The notes beneath the pieces are model-generated. The model did not search any database and was not told the origin of the DNA. It saw only the letters and a program-made list of their open reading frames with translations. A stretch of DNA of 64,000 bases from Anoplolepis gracilipes (lineage: Eukaryota; Arthropoda; Insecta; Hymenoptera; Formicidae), in contig NC_132971.1 in the NCBI RefSeq assembly GCF_047496725.1, positions 1,389,501 through 1,453,500 on the forward strand. The letters run 5' to 3'. Below are positions 24,953-37,777 of this stretch, piece by piece. Numbering within the stretch: position 1 is the stretch's first letter; every line of letters begins with the position of its first letter. A program made the translations under genes and the position numbers.

Positions 24953-27900
24953 CTACAAAGATTGCTGATCGCGCGTAGCGTGATAAGCGTCTCTCTCTTT
25001 ATCCGGGAATTTGGTTGGTAGATTCGGGCTGTGTAAGTGACACTTTGCGGGATACATGATGCCCGCGAGGTTCACCTCATAATCACCCGATAATACGTAT
25101 TCATTCGTCACTTCTTGCGGTTGGCCTTTCGAATCCAAATTTTGTACGAATCCAAGACACACCTATCAACATGCAAAAAGGAAAAACATGTAGCACTCTC
25201 GTAAATTTTTTGAATTTTACTTAAAAAGAAAAAGATAAGAGGAAAAGGAAACTTACTTGTTTTTTAAAGGTGAATCCGTAACCCGTGGTTGTTGTCATTC
25301 CGCAATATTGTCCGTTTCGATAAATAGGCTCGCCGCCCCAGCACCAAGTATCGAACTCGGGATCGTGATCGTTTAATAATAGTTGAACGTACTTGCGCTT
25401 AACTCCCTGTTCGCGTTGTCTCAAAAGAGCATCTCTGCCGATGAAGTCGACCCCCTTCTGCAAAATAGAAAGATTTTATCAGACTAAGAGTTGAAACATA
25501 TACGTCTTTTTTTAAATAATATTTACATCGAATTTCACCCTCCACGTTCTTCCGCATTCCAAAGGAGTGGTGAAAGTATCCAAGTCTTGTCCCCAAAATG
25601 CGTAAAATTTTTCCACACGTAAAGCCCTCGTCGCGTAATAACCAGCGTGTTTCACTCCGTACTTTGCCCCGGCGTCTATCAGTCTTGTATAAACATGAAG
25701 AGCAAACTGAAATTACAAAATCTATAATTTTGTGTAATGAATCAGAAGGAAAAAAAACCTATTTTTTTTACGAAAAAATTATAGTATAAAAGAGATCAAA
25801 AATTGTATTAGTAATTAGTAGTTAGAGAGTTGTCTTTTGGATTATATTACTTCGTTTGGAATATACAGAACGTAGCCAAGTTCTCCGGTATGCGTTAGAT
25901 TCATTGTACGGATGCCATTGGCAAGTCCAACGTCCAATTCCTAATTAAAATGACATATATAAGTTTAATTATTTTTAAATTTCTTATTTTTAAGTTTTTT
26001 ATTTTAAGCTTGTATTACCTTAAATGTGAAGAACGGAAAGTTTTTTGGATTTAAATCTACATCTGTTAACTCGGTTAACAGTTGCCTGGTAGCCGGGCCC
26101 ATTATGCAAATTGCAGTGTATGCCGATGTAACATCAGATACGGCAACAGAACCGTCCCCTGGCAAATGCCGACGGATCCAGTTTTTGCAACGTGTTTGTT
26201 GAATAGTCGGAGCGATCATCATGTAACTAAAATCCAGAATTTCATCAAATCTAGATATATTTGTATACTTTTCCTTGCGCACACAAGACAATTATATATG
26301 GACAGCAATTGTTAATTTTTTAATTTTCAAAATTATATATATATATTATAAAGAAGAAAATTTATTTTACGTCTTTGATTTATTTTGTCAATTTATAAAA
26401 TCACATGGTTCTCAGTTGTATCATCAATAATAACTAGCTAATAAAAGAATTATATATACAAATGTATTTGTTGCAACTTACTGATTCGGTGCGATTCGCG
26501 CTAAACTACAATCATTTTCATAACCGCCCTGATAATTTTGCATACCGGTATGGATAATACTTCCCACGGGTACATCAACGTCGTTCGAACACAAGAACTG
26601 TAATAGATCCACGACTTCCATGTCGTTCGACTGTAAAATGTAATAATGTAAATACATAAATAAAATACATAAGATATAAAATATTATTGCAAGTTTATTA
26701 TTAATTAAAGCACGCAAGTGTCTTTAAATAATTACCCATAAGTCGATCTTCGTGAAGGAAGAGTAGTCACTCAGGCCGATCGCTTCTCTGCAAGCGGCGT
26801 ATTCTTGGGCGACCGCGTCGAACCAAGGAGGTTTACCGAAGGTATTTGTGTGAGCTATTTTGTATCTTTGAAAACCGTCGGGGTATTCCAGATCTATTTA
26901 ATTATATGTAAAAACGGAATGATTTGATTTTTACAGAATATAACGATCATGTATCATGTGAATCTCATGACTATGAAATAGTATTACCGCAGTCATCGTC
27001 CGATTGGAACCAAGACGGTCTCTCGTAACCCATGACCTGACCGAAAACAGCGCCCGCATCTCTGAGCTTCGGATAGATCGGTGACATCCTTAGGTTCCTT
27101 CCGGTTTTGAATTCGAGATGCGGATACTGCAGCGCGTAATGCATTCCGGGCACCTCTCGCACTCGATCGCGCAGGAACTTGCGATTGTTGTGCAGTCCAA
27201 GGAAACGCGAGACGTCTAATTCATACATGTCCAACGAGGTCGATCCGTTGACTATCAGTTCCGCCGTAGCACGACCGACTCCGCCGGCAGCTGATATTCC
27301 AACCTTTAAAGACAAAAAAAACCATCATTTGAAGAACCATGAAGATGCCAATGTGAACGACTCAATCAATCAATTAACTAACTGTTTTCATTCCTGCAGC
27401 AATGTAATAATTACGTATTTCCGGAGCCTCTCCTACGATCCATCTGCAATCCGGGGAGAACGCTTCGGGCCCGTTGCAGAGTCTTTCTAAAACTGCGTTT
27501 CCCAAGTTAGGAATTCGATGTAACATCTGTTCCAGTAAAATGTGAAAGTGATCCCAATCTTCTGGTAAAAATCGTTTATCTGTGCTTTCTAAAAAAAAAA
27601 TAAATAATAAAATTTTTCAATTAGGTATTCATGATCACATAAAAAATATACTTATCGCTAAATAAAGTTTGTAAATTAATTTTATGATATTAACTTAGAC
27701 AATAATTAACTGTTTCAATGTAATTTTTCATAAATGACAAGGCAGTGAATTTTTATCTAACCGGGAATCACGCCATCCTCAAATGCTGGTTTCGCGACTG
27801 GTTCGAAACCACCGGCTAAAAGTCGCCCGTTGTTCTCTCGAAAATAGATATAGCCATCCAAGTCACGTACAACCGGTGTCATCGAATCTAAATTAGCAAT

Positions 27901-29122
27901 AGGTTTAGTGTGTAAATAATAATGTTCTACTGGATGAAGTGGTACCTGTGTGTAAAATGCCAGTATAATGCGTTATTTTCTATATCAATGAAAATTTTTC
28001 TTTATTTTCTTCTACATAAATTATACATATACTTTTACCTTTACATATGGCTCGCTTAGTTTACCCACATTTCGTGCCCAAAACCCAGCGCAATTTACAA
28101 AATGTTGGCATGTAATAGCACCATGCGTTGTCTCTACTGCTGTTACTTGGCAATTCTGATTAATAACTTTTGTAACTGCACAATTCTCAAATACTGTAAC
28201 ACCTGAATACAAGAAAAGAGAAGTGTTTAATTGAATTTAAAAGTAACAACTCAGAGTAATGTCTTTGAAAATATATCAATTTTTTATTTTCTTAAATAAT
28301 AATACCTCTTTGTTGTGCTTCTTGGATCAGTGTCAAACAGATCTGATATGGATCACCGACACCGTCTTTTGGAATCCATAATCCTCCAACTAGATCGTCT
28401 GTACGTAACAAAGGACATAGACCTTGAATTTCTTCTGGCGTAACTAAGTGACATTCGATATCACGTGACCTTAACGAAAATAAAAATATAAAATCACAGT
28501 GTCTATTGCAGTAATTATCACATCTGCTAAGATATTTACACAGATTGTGCCTTCATTCTCCTAAAGGAGACCATACGATCTCTCGTTCGTGCCAAAGAAA
28601 GACTGCCGCATTGCTTCCAGCCTGTCGAGAGTCCTTTCTTCTCCAATTCCTGATACAGAGCAATGCTATCTTGAGCAAGTTTCACTTGTGCTAGACTAGG
28701 CTTGAAGGCCCCTACTAAGCCTGACGCAAGCCATGTTGTTCCACCTCCCAGTCTAAAGACAAATATGTATGAAATAAAGAGAAACATATTTTTAAACACG
28801 TGTATCAGGAAAATGAAGATATATATACATTGATTCTTTTTATTCACAAAGCAAAATATATTTAGAGAAAAGTGATTCACCTGCCACTTTCTACTAGAAC
28901 AGTCTCTGCTCCCAATCCCAAGAGAGATAAATGGTACGCCACAGCACCACCCATAACTCCACCTCCACAAATGACAACTCGCGCTTCTTTAGGAAGCACA
29001 TACTCTGATGAGTTTTCCGATGTATTCGTTACTGCTTCCGCCGTTTTATGATTGTGACAAGCTAAAAATTTGCTCTTCTGAGGCGCGCATCTATTGTACA
29101 ACAATTTCGACTGTTTCCACAT
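24953..29122 (-). CDS. PDPR: Pyruvate dehydrogenase phosphatase regulatory subunit, mitochondrial (894 aa)
   Basis: Regulatory subunit of the mitochondrial phosphatase that reactivates pyruvate dehydrogenase E1. Fourteen minus-strand exons: 29122-28881, 28752-28540, 28469-28306, 28202-28039, 27945-27762, 27588-27383, 27303-26988, 26893-26736, 26630-26482, 26226-26019, 25940-25851, 25706-25527, 25457-25257, 25162-24953. A basic presequence (MWKQSKLLYNRC) precedes the FAD-binding loop VVICGGGVMGGAVAYHL (residues about 48-65). The C-terminal half is the aminomethyltransferase-like fold (KGVDFIGRDALL, GEPIYRNGQYCG). The related enzymes SARDH and DMGDH carry a covalent-flavin His in a W-H motif after the FAD loop. 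Here it reads GGTTWLASGL, so that His is Leu, which favours PDPR over a dehydrogenase. Length is close to the human 879 aa. The stop lies 908 bases from the CNOT1 stop; the start lies 562 bases from the parkin stop on the same strand. Confidence 0.92.
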
Positions 29123-29684
29123 TTTAAAGTTTTATTGAAGTAAAAAGAAAAATTGGCGTTTTTTAATATTTTATCATTATCCACGAGCTATAAAAATATG
29201 ATAAATGCCGTCCGCACAATTTTTGCGCAGCTAAACGCATCTTATTGTACGTTTGATGTTTTTAATCACAACAATCTCATAAAAAGAGGTTATAGGTTAC
29301 AGCTGCTTTTGACAAGCTTGCGGCACTCGCGTGGCGCTGATGACACTTACCCCCCAACCCTCAATCCCCAATCCTCAATTTGTGCACCAATATTATACAT
29401 TTTTTATAACATACTATAATATTATTATACATTATACTTTATAATTTTTTTATATTTTATAATATTTATAACATATTTTATAATTTTTATAAATTTTAAC
29501 AATTCGGAATTTAAATTAAAAAATGCGATAGTATATATGTATATTATTATTTATTATTTCTATTGCAAAATATATAGCATATCGTACAAGGATATTTTTT
29601 TCTTTTTTGATGATAATGCCCTTATATATATTTCAAGTTGTCACATATTACAATCAAATTGACTTAAAATTTTCTTCCAGCGTA
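29123..29684. other. Short spacer between parkin and PDPR
   Basis: This 562-base AT-rich gap must hold both the parkin 3' end and the PDPR promoter and 5' UTR. A minus-strand AATAAA (TTTATT on the plus strand) occurs near 29551. No TATA box can be singled out. Confidence 0.5.
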
Positions 29685-31830
29685 TTATCCAAACCAATGA
29701 TTGCCCATACAGTCTCTATTCCATTCCGTTTGACATACCCAGCACCAGTTATAACCACATCCTGCTCTTGTACACACTATATGCATGCAGCCTCCTGTAA
29801 GTAAATACATAAAAAATTTGCAATATATTTAAAACAAATCTTAAGAATACATATTTATATATTTTTTTAAACAATGTTTTAATTGTATTCCGACATATTA
29901 AGGTAAATTTATTAAATAAGACTTGTATCCACAAAGTCTAGTTATGTATTTCAATAAAAAGTTAGTTCGGACATACCGGCTCTTTCAATAGGGGTTCTGC
30001 ATTTTGGACAAGGTTTCGTAGATATTTGTATCGTTTTTTTACTAGCTTCGTCCCATTTAGCCTAAAAAAAAAAAAAAAATGCAAGTATTAAACTGATTAA
30101 AAAAAAATGAATTGTGGTTTTGATGTACAAACTTAAACTAACTTGATTAGCTTTGAGAGGATCCACTGAATAATGTTTAGAAGAAAAAACACTTGTAGAT
30201 GCGTCTGACATTTGCGACTCGCATTCTCCTACATGATATCCTTGTAAACAGAGTCTACAAAAAACATACTGAAAAAAAAATGATTAGATTAAATTAAAAA
30301 ATTATAATGATGAGCTAATTGTCAAATATGATACATCAATAAGAATCATACAATTAATACTCAAAATAAACCATAAATAAAATAAACTGCAGTTTCAAAA
30401 TAATGAGATATTGATAATTAAAGATAAAGAAGTTATTTAATATTACAATTATGAGAGAGAGAGAGAGAAAGAATATAAATAAAATCTTGATTTATACAAG
30501 AAATTATAATCATAGAAAGGAATGCATTATACTTCTAATACTGAGATATTTTTACAAAAAAAAATTCTTTACTACATAAAGAGAGTTGCTTACACCACAT
30601 CCACCAATGCACTGGATTCTGCGACACTCCTTATCATCTTCCATGGAAGGTATAATGCCCATTCCACAATCTGGTCTTGGACACAAAAGACCACCAACGC
30701 GTAAAACATATTCTTCTGTACCAAATTTCTGATATCTTTCATACTGTAACATAAAAAATACATCATAATTGAGAAATTGAAATCAAGTTGAAATATAAAA
30801 ATAGTTTATCGTTACAGACCTGTTCCATGCCAAGAAGATGAAAATGATGCACTTCATGAATAAAAGAATTAGGACATCCAGCGGGACATGGTACAGTGTA
30901 ATATTCCTCGTTAAATTCAAATCGCCGCTCGTGTAAACGTACTGTGCAGTATTCGCGAAAGCAGTCGAGGCAAGTTACATGAGCAGCTTCACATGGAAAT
31001 ACTAATACAGTCTCTCTATACAATAGGAACTATAGTAGCATTAATAGGCTTTATAAATCATCTCTCATATGTCATCGTATTGTTAAATACCTGATATCTG
31101 TGCATGCCAAACAGGGAATATTCCTTACATTTGGCTTTATGAGATAAAGTGGTACAGCTTCGTCGTTCTCTCCTAGACTAGGATGTTTTGCACATTTAAA
31201 ATAAAAATATGCATAAGAAACTTGAGACTCTGTCTCTTCTTTAAGTGTGCTTGAGGTTACAGGACAAAAGTCATTCTCGCAGTTTACAGTTATTCTCTTT
31301 GATTGCAACACATCTGGCCAGCATTGAGGATCTCTATCGACAGTGACAGCACCACTGCCACATCTCGCACATTTGACTCTTAATTTACCTGCTGTCACAT
31401 TTTTACACGGCGCTGAACAATACACGTAAAAATGTGCTCGATTTTCTTGCTGCTCTGTCAACAATATAGTCAATAATGTGGCGAAAACGAATTAATCCCT
31501 TGCGTTTATTATTTAAATAAATTATTTTTAAATCATTATATAATTAAATCATTATATTAATTATCACCTTCTAAGGATAAATTTTGATCTGATTCATCCA
31601 AAGGTAAGTCCATAAGGGTCTCGTTCATAGGTTTACTACCACCACTCTCATTCGACTCGGATATTTCAGATATAGATTCTTCAATAAGATTTGCAATAGT
31701 CTTCTTTTTATTAATCATTTTACTTGGTGTTCGTACTGCATGTAAAATACTTTGTTGACCTAAATCACATTCCTGTAATGTTACAATATTATAATTAAAT
31801 ACATGAATATACAAATTTTTATTTGTATGT

Positions 31831-31870
<40 letters not shown>

Positions 31871-32136
31871 AAGCTCACCTCTATTATAGTTGAATCATGC
31901 AGCTCTTTACCTGCAAATATAATTTTAATGTCTTCTGGTGCTATTCCCATCTGAGGGGCAACAATTTCCTTCAAGTTCTTTATATCCCATTTCGGATCTA
32001 ACTCGACAGAGAGTGTATTCCCTGTATTTGTTTTAATATATATGCTCAGAGAATTGGATATTTTTCGTTTGCCGAATGATAATAATTGCAACATTCTGAA
32101 AAATGCGTTTTTCACTAAATTAAACCAGAAGCTCAT
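29685..32136 (-). CDS. park: E3 ubiquitin ligase parkin (497 aa, or 483 from an internal start)
   Basis: RBR ubiquitin ligase that works with PINK1 in mitophagy. Eight exons: 32136-31879, 31772-31568, 31454-31091, 31015-30820, 30743-30594, 30268-30143, 30061-29977, 29794-29685. Order: ubiquitin-like domain (LSIYIKTNTGNTLSVELDP), linker, RING0 (RAHFYVYCSAPC), RING1 (PCEAAHVTCLDCFREYC), IBR (CPRPDCGMG ... CIGGCG), RING2 ending NHWFG. The catalytic Cys of RING2 is present in GGCMHIVC. The PINK1-target Ser of the ubiquitin-like domain (human Ser65) is kept in CDLGQQSILHAV. The fly protein begins at the equivalent of Met15 (MLQLLSFGKRK) and is about 482 aa, so the ATG at 32094 may be the real start and the first 14 residues an extension. 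Confidence 0.95.
31833..31866. repeat. TA microsatellite in parkin intron 1
   Basis: A run of TA dinucleotides starts about 13 bases downstream, on the minus strand, of the exon 1 donor. Confidence 0.9.
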
Positions 32137-33133
32137 AACTTGTACAAATTATCAAAAGTTCACTATTGGAAATGAATCGTGTCTGTGAATTTTGAATAAT
32201 GTCAAAAATTCGATAAAACTTAATTTTTTAGGTTAGTTTATTTGTATTCTCAAAGTTCATATTTTAGAAAGAAGCTGGAAGACACTGAATGTAGAATAGA
32301 GTACATTTCGAAAATATAACTGAATTATTGACATGTGTGTTCTCTGACAGATATGTATATGGTCGTTTTTTTTCAATTTTAAACTCGTAACCCAATGTTG
32401 ATGATATACTTCCTTTTATGTACTAGGATCTCACGTTGTCACGTGTCACGTGACAAGTGTCAAAAAGTGGGAGAGGAAAAATTTAGTTTGGGAGAAAACA
32501 GCTGATTGAGGATAGAAGAAAAATTTACAATATAGAAAATCAATCGTAAATGCATTATAATAAAAAAGTAATCGCAAACACAGAACACGTCGCGTTTTTC
32601 GCAAGTTTTTGCATAAAATTGTCATTTCATATACATTTTTATTCATTTCTAAAGCGTATAAGTAGCTTTTGGATTATATTGCTACAGATTTATTTTAAGA
32701 AATGACGTTCTCATGTACTATAATTCGACATACAGAATGATTCATAACAAGTGTGTCACATACACTCCTCGAAATCGAAAGTTTGTGATAGCAAAAAACG
32801 CATATTTTTATTCGATTTTGGACTAACATATACTACATTTGTGACTGAAGCTGATATATTTTATTGTAACCACTGTATATGTGAGCATAAAATTATATTT
32901 TATTTTTGATAGATATATATACAATTTATCAATTTATATTTCTGATATTCTTTGAAAGAAATTGTTTATTATCATATATTTTTTTATTTTCTAAGCTTAA
33001 AAAAAATTCGAAAATTTAAAAAGAAATTTTTTTATCACGATTGCAATTCACGTAAAGTAATGCAGATTTATTATGAATTACCCTGTATATCAAGAAGAAT
33101 TACGTTTCCTAGATATATGAGAGCCTCCCAATA
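32137..33133. promoter_or_regulatory. Divergent parkin/parvin intergenic region
   Basis: A 997-base gap between two divergent start codons. Apart from the E-box pair at 32441-32455 it is AT-rich. No TATA box stands out and no ORF is convincing. Confidence 0.5.
32446..32455. promoter_or_regulatory. CLEAR-type E-box (GTCACGTGAC) between parkin and parvin
   Basis: The perfect palindrome GTCACGTGAC is the consensus bound by MITF/TFE-family factors (TFEB; fly Mitf). A second CACGTG (32441-32446) overlaps its first base. It is 310 bases upstream of the first parkin ATG and about 680 upstream of the parvin ATG, in the shared divergent promoter region. Because TFEB-family factors drive lysosome and mitophagy genes, parkin is the likelier target. 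Confidence 0.5.
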
Positions 33134-35112
33134 ATGGCGTCTCCTCGGCCCAAGTCACCACGAACTCCGATCACGAAGAAAGAGGACAAGGAGGAGAGCT
33201 TTTGGGATAAAATCGGAACGCTTGGACGAAAAAAACGTATTAAGGAAGGTACCGTCTAACGTTATAATATTCGAGTATATTATATATCTAACAAAATTTA
33301 TTCACAAACTTCGTACACTGCTGTTCAACGAGACATGTATATCCTTATATGGAGCGAGATGTGTCATTTTATAATGAATCTGTTTATAAACGAATCGAAT
33401 TGAATGTGCTTGCAAACAATACAATTTCTACTTCAATGCATAGCCTTCTTAAATTGATACTACTATTAAAGATTTAACTGATAAATTGTAATTGAATTTT
33501 TCTATTCAATTATTTCAAATATTTGAGATTAAGAAACATTTCAAAATTATGTAACAAGGATGTGATATTTTTAGTACAAGATGTCCAGGAAGAGGGAAAA
33601 TATGCGATTGATTCACCTGGATATGCTGCTAATCCCGATATGCCACCAGAGGAATATGCTCTTGATGAGAACGAAGAACGTTCCATGATAGAACCAAAAT
33701 CTTTGGAAGATCCCAAGCTGCAGGAATTGGTATCTGTTTTAATCGAATGGATCAATGATGAATTGGCTGCTCAGCGAATTATTGTAAAGGATATTGTTGA
33801 AGATCTTTACGATGGACAAGTGTTGCAAAAACTTTTAGGTATATGAATGTATATAATTTGAAACGTAGAAAGATTCCAGAAGAGTTTGTTTATAAAAGAA
33901 TAAAAGCAATTGCACCATTTTATAATTAATCTGTTTGTAAACGAATCGAATTGAATGTGCTTGCAAACAATACAATTTCCATTTTAATGCATAGCCTTCT
34001 TAAATTGATATTATTATTAGAGGTTTAACTGATATATTGTAATTGAATTTTTTTGTTCAATTATTTCAAATATTGGAGATTAAGAAACACTTCAAAATTA
34101 TGTAACAAGGATGTGATATTTTTAGTACAAGATGTTCAGGCAGAGGGAAAATATATCTAGGAACGTAATTCTTTGTTTATTTGCAAAAAATTTAGAAAAA
34201 CTGACTGGAGAGAAACTGGATGTACCCGAAGTAACTCAATCTGAGGAAGGACAGAAGCAAAAGCTCGCTGTTGTCTTGTCAGCTGCTAATCGAGTATTAG
34301 GCCGATACCCGCCTTACAAATGGAGCGTCGAATCCGTACATTCGAAGAATATTGTCGCAATTTTGCATTTACTAGTTGGCCTAGCTCGGCTGTTTCGCGC
34401 TCCCGTTAGACTGCCAGAAAGAGTTACCGCTCAAGTGGTTGTGGTACGTAAAAAGGATGGCCAGCTCATACACAGAACGGTGAGAGAAGAATTAACGACA
34501 ACGTACGATGATTTGGGTATGCGTTGCGAACGCGACGCATTCGATACTCTTTTCGACCACGCACCTGATAAATTGGCTGTTGTGAAGAAAGTAAGTTTGT
34601 TAATTAATTGTGATTATGTTATGATTTTTGTCATTTTTTTTTCTTTTTGTATTTTTGTAGTTACATTATATTGATTGTTAATCTTCTATTTTTTTTTTAT
34701 AGTCTTTGGTAACATTCGTAAATAAACACTTGAGCAAAGTACACTTGGAGGTGACTGACCTGGATACTCAATTTCATGACGGTGTCTTTCTAATTCTGCT
34801 GCTTGGTCTCTTAGAAGGCTTTTTCGTCCCATTAGGTAGCTTTCATTTGACACCAAAGACCATTGACCAAAAAGTTCATAATGTTTCATTCGCATTTGAT
34901 ATTATGCGAGACATTGGATTACCGAAGCCCAAAGCTCGTCCTGAAGGTTTGTAATTTCTAACTGCACATACAGTGAGAAAAATTTCTTTTAATATCTTTC
35001 TGATTGTTAAATTTTTTAAATTATTTCTTTTACAGATATCGTAAATTTGGATTTGAAATCTATCCTTCGTGTATTATACAATCTTTTCACAAAATATAAG
35101 GGAATAAATTAA
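33134..35112 (+). CDS. parvin: Parvin, integrin-linked kinase partner (364 aa)
   Basis: Focal-adhesion adaptor that joins ILK and PINCH and links integrins to actin. Exons: 33134-33248, 33575-33838, 34196-34590, 34703-34946, 35036-35112. It opens MASPRPKSPRTP, a Ser/Pro-rich, basic N-terminus as in parvins. The first calponin-homology domain begins near DPKLQELVSVLIEWIND and includes RIIVKDIVEDLYDGQVLQKL. The second begins after RDAFDTLFDHAPDKL (VTFVNKHLSKVHLEV) and ends with the usual YNLFTKYKGIN. Length matches the human alpha-parvin 372 aa. AATAAA overlaps the region just after the stop (35111-35116). A duplicate of the 5' part of exon 2 lies in intron 2. Confidence 0.95.
33365..33603 (+). 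repeat. Duplicated block, copy 1 (parvin intron 1 and start of exon 2)
   Basis: This block matches 33915-34154 closely from end to end. It includes the last 210 bases of intron 1, the acceptor, and the first 29 bases of exon 2. Confidence 0.9.
33915..34154 (+). repeat. Duplicated block, copy 2 in parvin intron 2, with a stranded acceptor
   Basis: This is a diverged direct copy, offset about 550 bases from copy 1. It keeps the TTTTTAG acceptor (34119-34125) and the coding start for VQDVQ, but runs into an in-frame TAG at 34158-34160 just past the copy. No authentic donor follows. Confidence 0.9.
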
Positions 35113-36977
35113 TAAAAGATATGTGTATTCGATTTGGTTTTATGCACATACTGTGCCTTATTAAGGCTAATAACATAATTATGCTAACAATAGCGACGTG
35201 ACTGCCATTAAAAAGTTATTTGTACCGTGTTTAATTTAGATTTTAATTGTGCTTTTTACATTTCATTACATTTTCTTATTTTCTTTTTACTCCAAAGTTC
35301 CAAAGCATCAATACATGTAAATATTCTATATTTGTTTTAAACGAACAAGCAAAAGAATGGAATTATCCAAGTAAAAAGATAAATGTAAGCCGAAACATAT
35401 ACAACTTGTAAATTTTAAATAATTTTAGTAATTTTAAACGTGCTTTTTATATGTATACATGTATAATATATTTTATAAATAATATTTATTTACCATAATT
35501 TTTAACTCTATATCAAGATGTTTTGTATAAACATGTGAATATATTTTTATTAATAAATATTTTAACTACAAACTATATACATATTTTCTTTTATATGCAA
35601 GTCAATTCTGCTTATAAAATATGTGAAAGAACAGCTGCATGAACAGCTGATCAATCTTTACAATAAATTGTATTTTTTATCATATAGAAGATGGAAAGAG
35701 AATAGTAAAAGATTAAAGTATATAAAAACTATTATAAACTAGAGAATAACTTGGAAGGAAACAAATTGAAAATATGACTAAAATAGATTTGAATTTAATG
35801 TGTGAATGTAACGTGAGTGTTGACTGCTTATGGAATTGTGTCAACACGATCGTACCTGCCGCCGTCGCTTTAAAATGATCGATCGGGCACGTACGTGACA
35901 GCTGTCTATCTATTGTCTTACATTTTTCGACGAAAGTGATTGTGCACGAGACGTGTAATTTGATATAGATCATTGAATATCGCCTGATACTGTAAATAAA
36001 TATGTAAAGTTGCATATCGATAATGCACGCCAACATAGAAATACTTTTTGAATCTCGTACCTTTTTTTTTCTTGTTATCGATTACTCGCATCATGTTTCA
36101 CTTCAATCTTTTTCTATAATTTATATAAATATATATAAACGGAGATTAAAAGATACAATAAAATTATGATATCAAATATAATATAGAAATATAATATCAA
36201 AAGTTATTTATGTTTTTAGATTATATTTTTTAATTATGTAACACACATGTTCTTTTTTTACTACAGTAATATGTATAAATATTTAATTTTCCGCGGGATT
36301 TTAATTTGGCGCTAGTAATTATGACATTAATCAATGTTTTATAATGAATCTTTTAAAACTTGTAATTATAGAATGTAAAGGAAGAATAGTAATTATGACA
36401 TTAATCTAAGAAGTTAATAGTAATTATGACATCAATCTATGTTTTATAATGAATCTTTTAAAACTTGTAAAATATAAAAAAAAGAATATGATAAATACAT
36501 TCAGCAGTCCTATTTCAAATCTTCAGTTGCATAGCGCAATTAATATATGTATTCTTTATTTATTAAATTTGATTTTTCACTATTTCTGTCAACATAATTT
36601 TACTTAGTTTCGACAGTTGCGAAAGTTTGCTCGCTAAGCAAAACAGTAACAGACAGCACAAAAGTGTGCTTGATATATAACTTCTTGCTTACGAAAAAAG
36701 TAGTATCCGAAAGTCGCTGATGAGAGTCCAAGATGCAATTTCGCGGGATACGCTTCGGAGACACGCGATGTCGCGACACGATGTTCGTCTCCTCGGTGTC
36801 TTCAGTCTTCTCTTGACTCTCCGCCCCGACGATTGCCCGACCACAGGAAAGACGACGGTGTCGCGAGCGAATTTGCTGGCACATGATTAAGTCGCCCCGA
36901 GCTCGTCGCGTGTCTCACAAGGAAAGGTATGGAAGTGTCCTCCTCCGATTTCAAATGTGTTTTGAATATGTTGTAGT
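35113..36977. other. Parvin 3' UTR and intergenic stretch
   Basis: AT-rich. An imperfect tandem duplication (36312-36362 with 36418-36470; shared core TTATAATGAATCTTTTAAAAC) lies here. A GC- and CpG-richer patch at about 36690-36940 contains a minus ORF (36600-36884) with no recognisable domain. It may be a promoter for the downstream NSUN7-like gene. Confidence 0.4.
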
Positions 36978-37330
36978 TAGAGTTGGGAAAGTTACTTTAT
37001 AAAAGTAACTCGTTACTATAATTTTAAAAAATAACTCGTTACTAAATGTAAATAAAATGATTTTTTCTTATTATTAATTTACTTTCAATAGATTTGTAAA
37101 TATGGTCAAAATCCCGTTCTTCACGTCTCTTTAATTTTTTTTATTTTAAAGTTTTAACACGATACGATAATTTTTATAATGTCAAATTCTTGACTAATCA
37201 TTAAATTATCTGTCTACTTAAATGTTTTTTTACAAAGTAGAAAGATTCTAGAAAGAGATTCCAGTAATTTCTATGTGATACTGCATTTTAACACTCTTAT
37301 CAATCTCTTTTGAAAATGTCATAATTTTCG
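36978..37330. mobile_element. Truncated hAT-like element, left half
   Basis: It starts TAGAGTTGGGAAAGTTACTTT, nearly the same end as the element at 6101. Its body (CTTTCAATAGATTTGTAAAT, then CTTCACGTCTCTTTAATTTT) matches 6570-6810. No right terminal repeat was found. Confidence 0.6.
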
Positions 37331-37777
37331 AAATCCCCCCTTCCCCCTTCAATTTAAAAAGAATCTAATTATGCAATTTTAAAGTACATTAAAAACCATA
37401 AAACTTTTATTGAAAACTATTTTTTTATATCTCTTACCGGTTCGACGGTATTTGCTCAGAAATTTGAAAACCGATTTTCTCAGGAGGGTGTTTCAAAAAA
37501 TACGTGTCTCCTATTTTGACCTACAGACTACAACATATTCAAATCGCATTAAAATCGGAGGGGGTCACTTCCATACCTTTTCTTTGTCAGATACGTTTTA
37601 ATCTCTCCCTCGATTTTACCTCTTGATTGACGTCCCATATAACTGCAGGTGTTTTTTTTTTCTTCCTTAAAGAAGTGTTCTTCCACCTTTGCCGAACAAA
37701 TACAATTTTTGATTCGCATATTTGATTTTTTAAATTATTGTTGTCTCGTCGTGTGTGACGGGATTCCTGGAAACGAA

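Noticed and set aside
24953..29122. Sarcosine or dimethylglycine dehydrogenase as the identity of the minus gene
   Set aside because: The covalent-flavin His is replaced by Leu, and the C-terminal words (FIGRDALL, GEPIYRNGQYCG, CLGFVQN) fit PDPR better.
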